Part shown: in pieces, positions 60,501 to 64,000 of the stretch
Numbering within the stretch: the first letter of the stretch is position 1
How the letters are laid out: every line of letters begins with the position of its first letter
NCBI GenBank assembly: GCA_023374025.1
Contig: SIJG01000044.1
Location: 439,011 to 503,010, forward strand
Source of the DNA: Heterodera schachtii
Lineage: Eukaryota; Nematoda; Chromadorea; Rhabditida; Heteroderidae
Reading direction: 5' to 3'
Length of the DNA stretch: 64,000 bases
The notes under the pieces: generated by a model
What the model was told of the DNA's origin: nothing
What the model saw: only the letters and a program-made list of their open reading frames with translations
The model's database searches: none
Position numbers and translations under genes: made by a program

Positions 60501-61203
60501 TGTTTTAGCTAGGGTTGCTCCTCAACCCCTCGGTGAAGAAATTCTCGGGGAGCGCCCGGGAGGGTAAGTCGGAGGGTCTGAGAGCGAGGGGGGGGAGTTC
60601 GGGATCGAGGAGCAATCCTAGTTTAAAAGCCCTATTTTTATTCTCTGTTGGCCAATTTCTATAAATTTGGTATCAATTATAAAAATTTTTGGATATTCAA
60701 AAGATATTTTTATGATATTTCTAAGCGATTAATCAATTCACAAAAAAAAGTTAAAGCTTGAAAAATGTAAAAAAGGCACAATTTTATTTGGGTTTTACAT
60801 CTTTGCAAGTTTTTTTTGAATTTTAATTAGCAAATTGAGCTTGTTAAGAAAGAGCCTTTAAAACACACAAAAATTTTTGGATTTGATTTTTAAATAAATA
60901 ATTTTCCGAGTTTTTCAAACTTATTTTTACTATTAAAAATTGAACGTAAAGCTTTTTTCTTCAATACCTTTCCAAGCACCCAAGCTTTTCCGACTCATAA
61001 ATGAAGCGTTTTACAAAAAAAAAAGAAGATAATTGCTCACTTGGACTACACGCGCCGGAAACCCGAATGTCCACCTCGGCACGGTCCTCGGTTCGAACAT
61101 GGCCACAAAACAAAGCCAATCCGAGCGTCACAATGCTGTACAACATATACCAACCGTAACAACTTATCCTGATGCTTCTTCTGTCGTCTGTCGTAATCTT
61201 CAT
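57595..61203 (-). CDS. secreted ML-domain protein, GM2-activator-like, with Gln-rich tail
   Basis: Four minus-strand exons, 61203-61041, 60460-60211, 59364-59121 and 57813-57595, join in phase to 291 residues. The N-terminus is a signal peptide (about residues 1-31, YSIVTLGLALFCG). The body follows the GM2-activator/ML lipid-binding pattern: IRLVPKNPVIPGCVKI, a LLAEVEMRIGG strand, LPCTKKID, HLFCDFC, CKCEVMQPGLYDIE and a final strand pair ending STVACFLMGLDVTL. Paired Cys agree with the disulfide layout of that family. Such proteins bind or transport lipids in lysosomes or outside cells. The ~22-residue C-terminal tail is mostly Gln (QQQQQSQQAQQQQ), unusual for the family. The last intron contains the element 58159-58769. 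If the last exon is not used, a stop at 59091 would end the protein early. Confidence 0.72.
58061..58080. repeat. dispersed GC hairpin motif, diverged copy
   Basis: GATGCCGTTAGGCACGCCGG followed by GAAAATGTTTTAAAATTTTA, in the last intron of the ML-domain gene. Confidence 0.45.
58159..58769. mobile_element. hAT-like TIR element (TAGGGCTGGGAAATTTAGG ends) in an intron
   Basis: Left TAGGGCTGGGAAATTTAGG and right CCTAAATTTCCCAGCCCTA are perfect inverses, flanked by a perfect 8-bp duplication TTGATTAT (58151-58158 and 58770-58777). The interior is homologous to the elements at 39286 and 51581. Confidence 0.93.
59521..59933. mobile_element. foldback/MITE-like element in an intron of the ML gene
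   Basis: Long imperfect inverted arms: AATAGGGATGATTTTT at the left against AAAAATCTTCCCTATT at the right, and GGTGCCGAACAAAAAAG against CTTTTTTTGTTCGACACC further in. The core has inverted GATCACTC/GAGTGATC words. The same core is related to the nested foldback at 17290-17805. No target duplication was resolved. Confidence 0.65.
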
Positions 61204-62645
61204 TATCTTTTAGAGTGAATTGGATTTGATTTGGTTTGCTTTGCTTTCTCCCACCAGCGATCGATCGGAGCGATTTGGGGTGATTTTCTGGGAAAGGGAA
61301 GGGATGGAGGGAAGTGATTGAATGTGCGCTTTTTGTGTTCCGTTGTTCGGGCGAGATTTGTGGTGGGGAGAGAGGCGCGCTTTTTTGGGATTTTATTGCT
61401 GGACGAGAGTCGCAATGCGCAATTAGGGGGATATTTGGTTGTGAAATGGATATAAGTGAATTCTGTTGATCCCAGCGAGCGAGAGTTGGCTGATGCGCGC
61501 GATGAATGCACGAGAAACAAAAATGAATGAATGACCAAATGATAGTGGTGGTTCCGTTAATTGCCGGAAATGACCATTGCTGATTAAGGCGAGAGAGTGT
61601 AATTAGTGTAATTGTAACAATCGGATCTAAAGAGATTGATTAAAATTACACATTATTATTATTTGATCTCGAAATTCCCGACTGAAATAGTCCTCGAGTT
61701 CATTTTGCGGGTAACTAACTAACTCAATTAGTGGTTGCCGGATCAGTGGTTACCAGGAGGTCGGCTAATGACCAATGTAGTGTATGAAAATGTTTTTTTG
61801 GTCGTACCGGATATACTGGATTTGAAAAACAGATCAATGCATTGACACAGATCACTCTTTTCACTAACTTATCCCCCTCCCACATTTGTTCTATCTCTAA
61901 TGAATCCAGTATTAATATTCCGTGATCCGCCCGACTTGTGCTGCTGCTGATCGGACGATGGAAGCGATGAAATTCAACCAATTGCCACCCCAATTGGAGA
62001 CAGGATGTTGCGCGACACACAAAAACCACCCCGCTGCGCGCGTCCGTCCGTCGTCAACTGATCAATATTCGAAATTCCCAAATCCATTCTCATAGCCCCC
62101 ACACTCCATTCACCAATATTCATAAATTTTGAAAAAAAACGCTGATCCATAACAAATTTTGGTGTTACTTATATATGCAAAGCAAAATTAGATGAAAGAA
62201 TGACGGGAGCAATTGAGATAAATTACCAAAAATTTAGGACTTGAGGTGGATAAATCCGGTTATAAGGAAGAACAAGGTTGGTATAAATCTTTGTAATCCT
62301 GTTAATTAGCAGTTTTTTTTTGATTTTTACTTAGAATTCTAATGAAAAATTGACGTAGATGATAAAGTTATTTTATTTATCACATTAATTGGTTGAAATT
62401 GTGGATCACATCAAAATCACCAATTGATAAATTTTAATCAGTCATTAGTAATAGGGCTCGGATGGGATCGGACATCGGGATTTTCCCGGACAAAAAAAAA
62501 AAGAATTGGGTTTTAAATCACATCCCGGACTGATTCCCAATCCCGTCCCCGATTTTTAAAAATTACGGACTCTAATTTCCCCACCTTCTTATTTTTTATC
62601 ACGGTAAAAATTCATCCATTGCTCATTTCATTTTGGCACAGCAAC
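61204..62645. other. intergenic spacer between galectin and ML genes
   Basis: Promoter-side region of the ML gene. A run CTAAAAGATA just before its ATG (minus strand) could be a trans-splice acceptor. 61220-62060 is less AT-rich than average, with several short open frames but no splice-supported exon. 62456-62560 holds a GGGATCGG/CCCGGAC-type degenerate repeat. Confidence 0.45.
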
Positions 62646-63756
62646 TCAATGATGGCCATATGGCGGATATGGAGCATTTGGCTTGGGCGTGCCATAATCC
62701 TGAAAATACGCATAAAATAAGAATTTTGCTTAAAAGTAACAAAATTCGACATTCTTGGTACCATTCAAAGCCCAGATTTTTTCTATTAGCCTGCAAAATT
62801 TTAAATAAAATTATAATTATTGCAGAAATAATACTTATTTATTTCCATACAGTTTTTTTTTTAATTTTGCAGGTTAATAGAGAAAAATTGGGCTATCGAA
62901 CGATTTCAGCACGCATTACTACTATTATTATTTTTACTAGTACTGCTCGAGAGGGTCGGTGTTGAGTCTTGACTCGAGAAAAGTATCGAATTTTTTCGAT
63001 CAGTATCAGTCTCGAGTCTTCGAAGTACTACTGGCACTTACTGGCTGGTGCCATTGTGATGCGTCGGCAGGAGCATTCGGTTGCGGCACTGAAGCGGATG
63101 GGTACGGTGGCATTGAGGGATAATGACCGCCGCCAATGGAGGGCGAAAAGCCGACATCCGGAGGCGGTGCCGCATAGCCAAATGGTTGCGAAGGCGGCGG
63201 CGGATACATCGGTTGGCCAAACTGTGGTGCCGGAGCCATCGGTTGCACTGAAATTTATGACTAATTAGTCTTCAATGCATCAAAGAAAGCGCTTTTGGCA
63301 TTTTCGCCGGCATTAAGGTATGGCAGGCATTTCGGTCGTAATTCGCCCCAAATTTCTCAATCATTTACTTTTTTCGTGCTGGGGAAAAGGACCACGACCG
63401 CCATAAAGAATTGTAAGACTTTGAAATCTATCCGACTCTTTTTCGGCATTTTTCGACTCAAATGAAAGTCTGTTTACTAATTGTTTGTTTGGCCCTGAAA
63501 ATTATATTGTCCCTAAAACCCTTCCGTCGGCATCGGTTGAAGTTGCGCACCTGTTGGTGCTGGTGCTGACGCTGGTTGCGCCATGTTCACCAAATTGACA
63601 CGGTGCAACACCACATCGCCGTTGACCTCCAGCGATCGGACACTGTCGGGTGACATACGGTGCTCAAACTGAGCAATTTCTTTGTCATTGACAATGATCA
63701 CAAAATGCGAATGATGGCACACAATGCGCAGACGAAAAGTGTCACCGACAGCAAAT
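62646..63756 (-). CDS. galectin with Pro/Tyr/Gly-rich C-terminal tail (5' part off the window)
   Basis: Minus-strand exons 63756-63551, 63247-63042 and 62699-62646 (TGA) join in phase. The first encodes the second half of a galectin carbohydrate-recognition domain: FAVGDTFRLRIVC, HFVIIVNDKEIAQFEHR, LEVNGDVVLHRV. The galectin fold binds beta-galactosides. The sugar-contact residues of the first half lie upstream, beyond 64000 on this strand. After the domain comes a low-complexity tail of about 100 residues (PMYPPPPSQPFGYAAPPPD, PYPSASVPQPNAP, NAPYPPYGHH). Donor choice ACAG|GTGCGC at 63551 keeps the frame. 63757-64000 appears intronic. Confidence 0.85.
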
Positions 63757-64000
63757 CTGATTTATTTATGTTATTTATTTATTTATTTCTGTCTCATTGA
63801 TAAGTGCCAATTGTTTACAGTATATACAGGAAAGTACCGTAATATAAAAAGTAATTGCCAATTATCGGCCTAATCTCAAAAGCCAAAATATTGGCCTGGC
63901 CAGACCAAAGGACCAACCGACTAAGAAATTCCAAGGCCACACTATGATGCATTTTTATGAGTCCAATCTTCAGTTTGTTTGGCCATTACTTGGTCAACAC

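Noticed and set aside
61724..62029. 101-codon minus-strand frame between the galectin and ML genes
   Set aside because: No splice junction joins it to either gene and its composition shows no domain pattern.

Overview
This is a eukaryotic, AT-rich, intron-dense window that looks nematode, most likely a plant-parasitic tylenchid (cyst-nematode type). Four things point that way. Introns are tiny, with poly-T/AG acceptors. A noticeable share of introns are GC-AG. Acceptor-like sites lie just upstream of several start codons, as expected for spliced-leader trans-splicing. The families present (nematode-type Cys-loop channel, galectin, BTB-BACK-MATH, GM2-activator-like ML protein, Gly/Trp-rich peptide) also fit. 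The species is inference. All gene models below were assembled by hand from reading frame, exon phase and splice sites. None was checked by search.

Layout. 1-9151 is a homogeneous tandem satellite of about 686 bp units. 10443-36115 holds three tandem paralogues of an unrecognised modular gene family: a decayed 3' fragment (10443-13854) and two full-length genes with N-terminal signal peptides (15247-24344 and 27084-36115). In these genes nearly every exon is phase 0-0 and a multiple of three, and many internal exons open with an (R/H/K)xS(F/L)(D/E) motif. This family is the best candidate for an undescribed system. 37667-38111 is a small secreted Gly/Trp-rich peptide gene. 38331-41519 holds two uncertain secreted Cys-containing genes. 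42487-44797 encodes a secretory-signal protein with a RING-like finger. 48201-50471 is a complete 11-exon BTB-BACK-MATH gene. 53785-57333 is a complete 15-exon Cys-loop ligand-gated channel. On the minus strand lie a four-exon ML-domain (GM2-activator-like) gene (57595-61203) and the 3' part of a galectin with a long Pro/Tyr/Gly-rich C-terminal tail (62646-63756, continuing past the right edge).

The non-coding space is full of short terminal-inverted-repeat elements. At least seven have exact 8-bp target-site duplications, the hAT signature. One is nested inside another, and one insertion supplies the stop codon of an open frame. A GC-rich hairpin motif recurs about ten times. One Tc1/mariner-like element and several foldback repeats sit inside introns.

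The genes do not form an obvious pathway. What they share is secretion: at least six of the predicted products carry signal peptides, which would suit a region of secreted, fast-evolving proteins.
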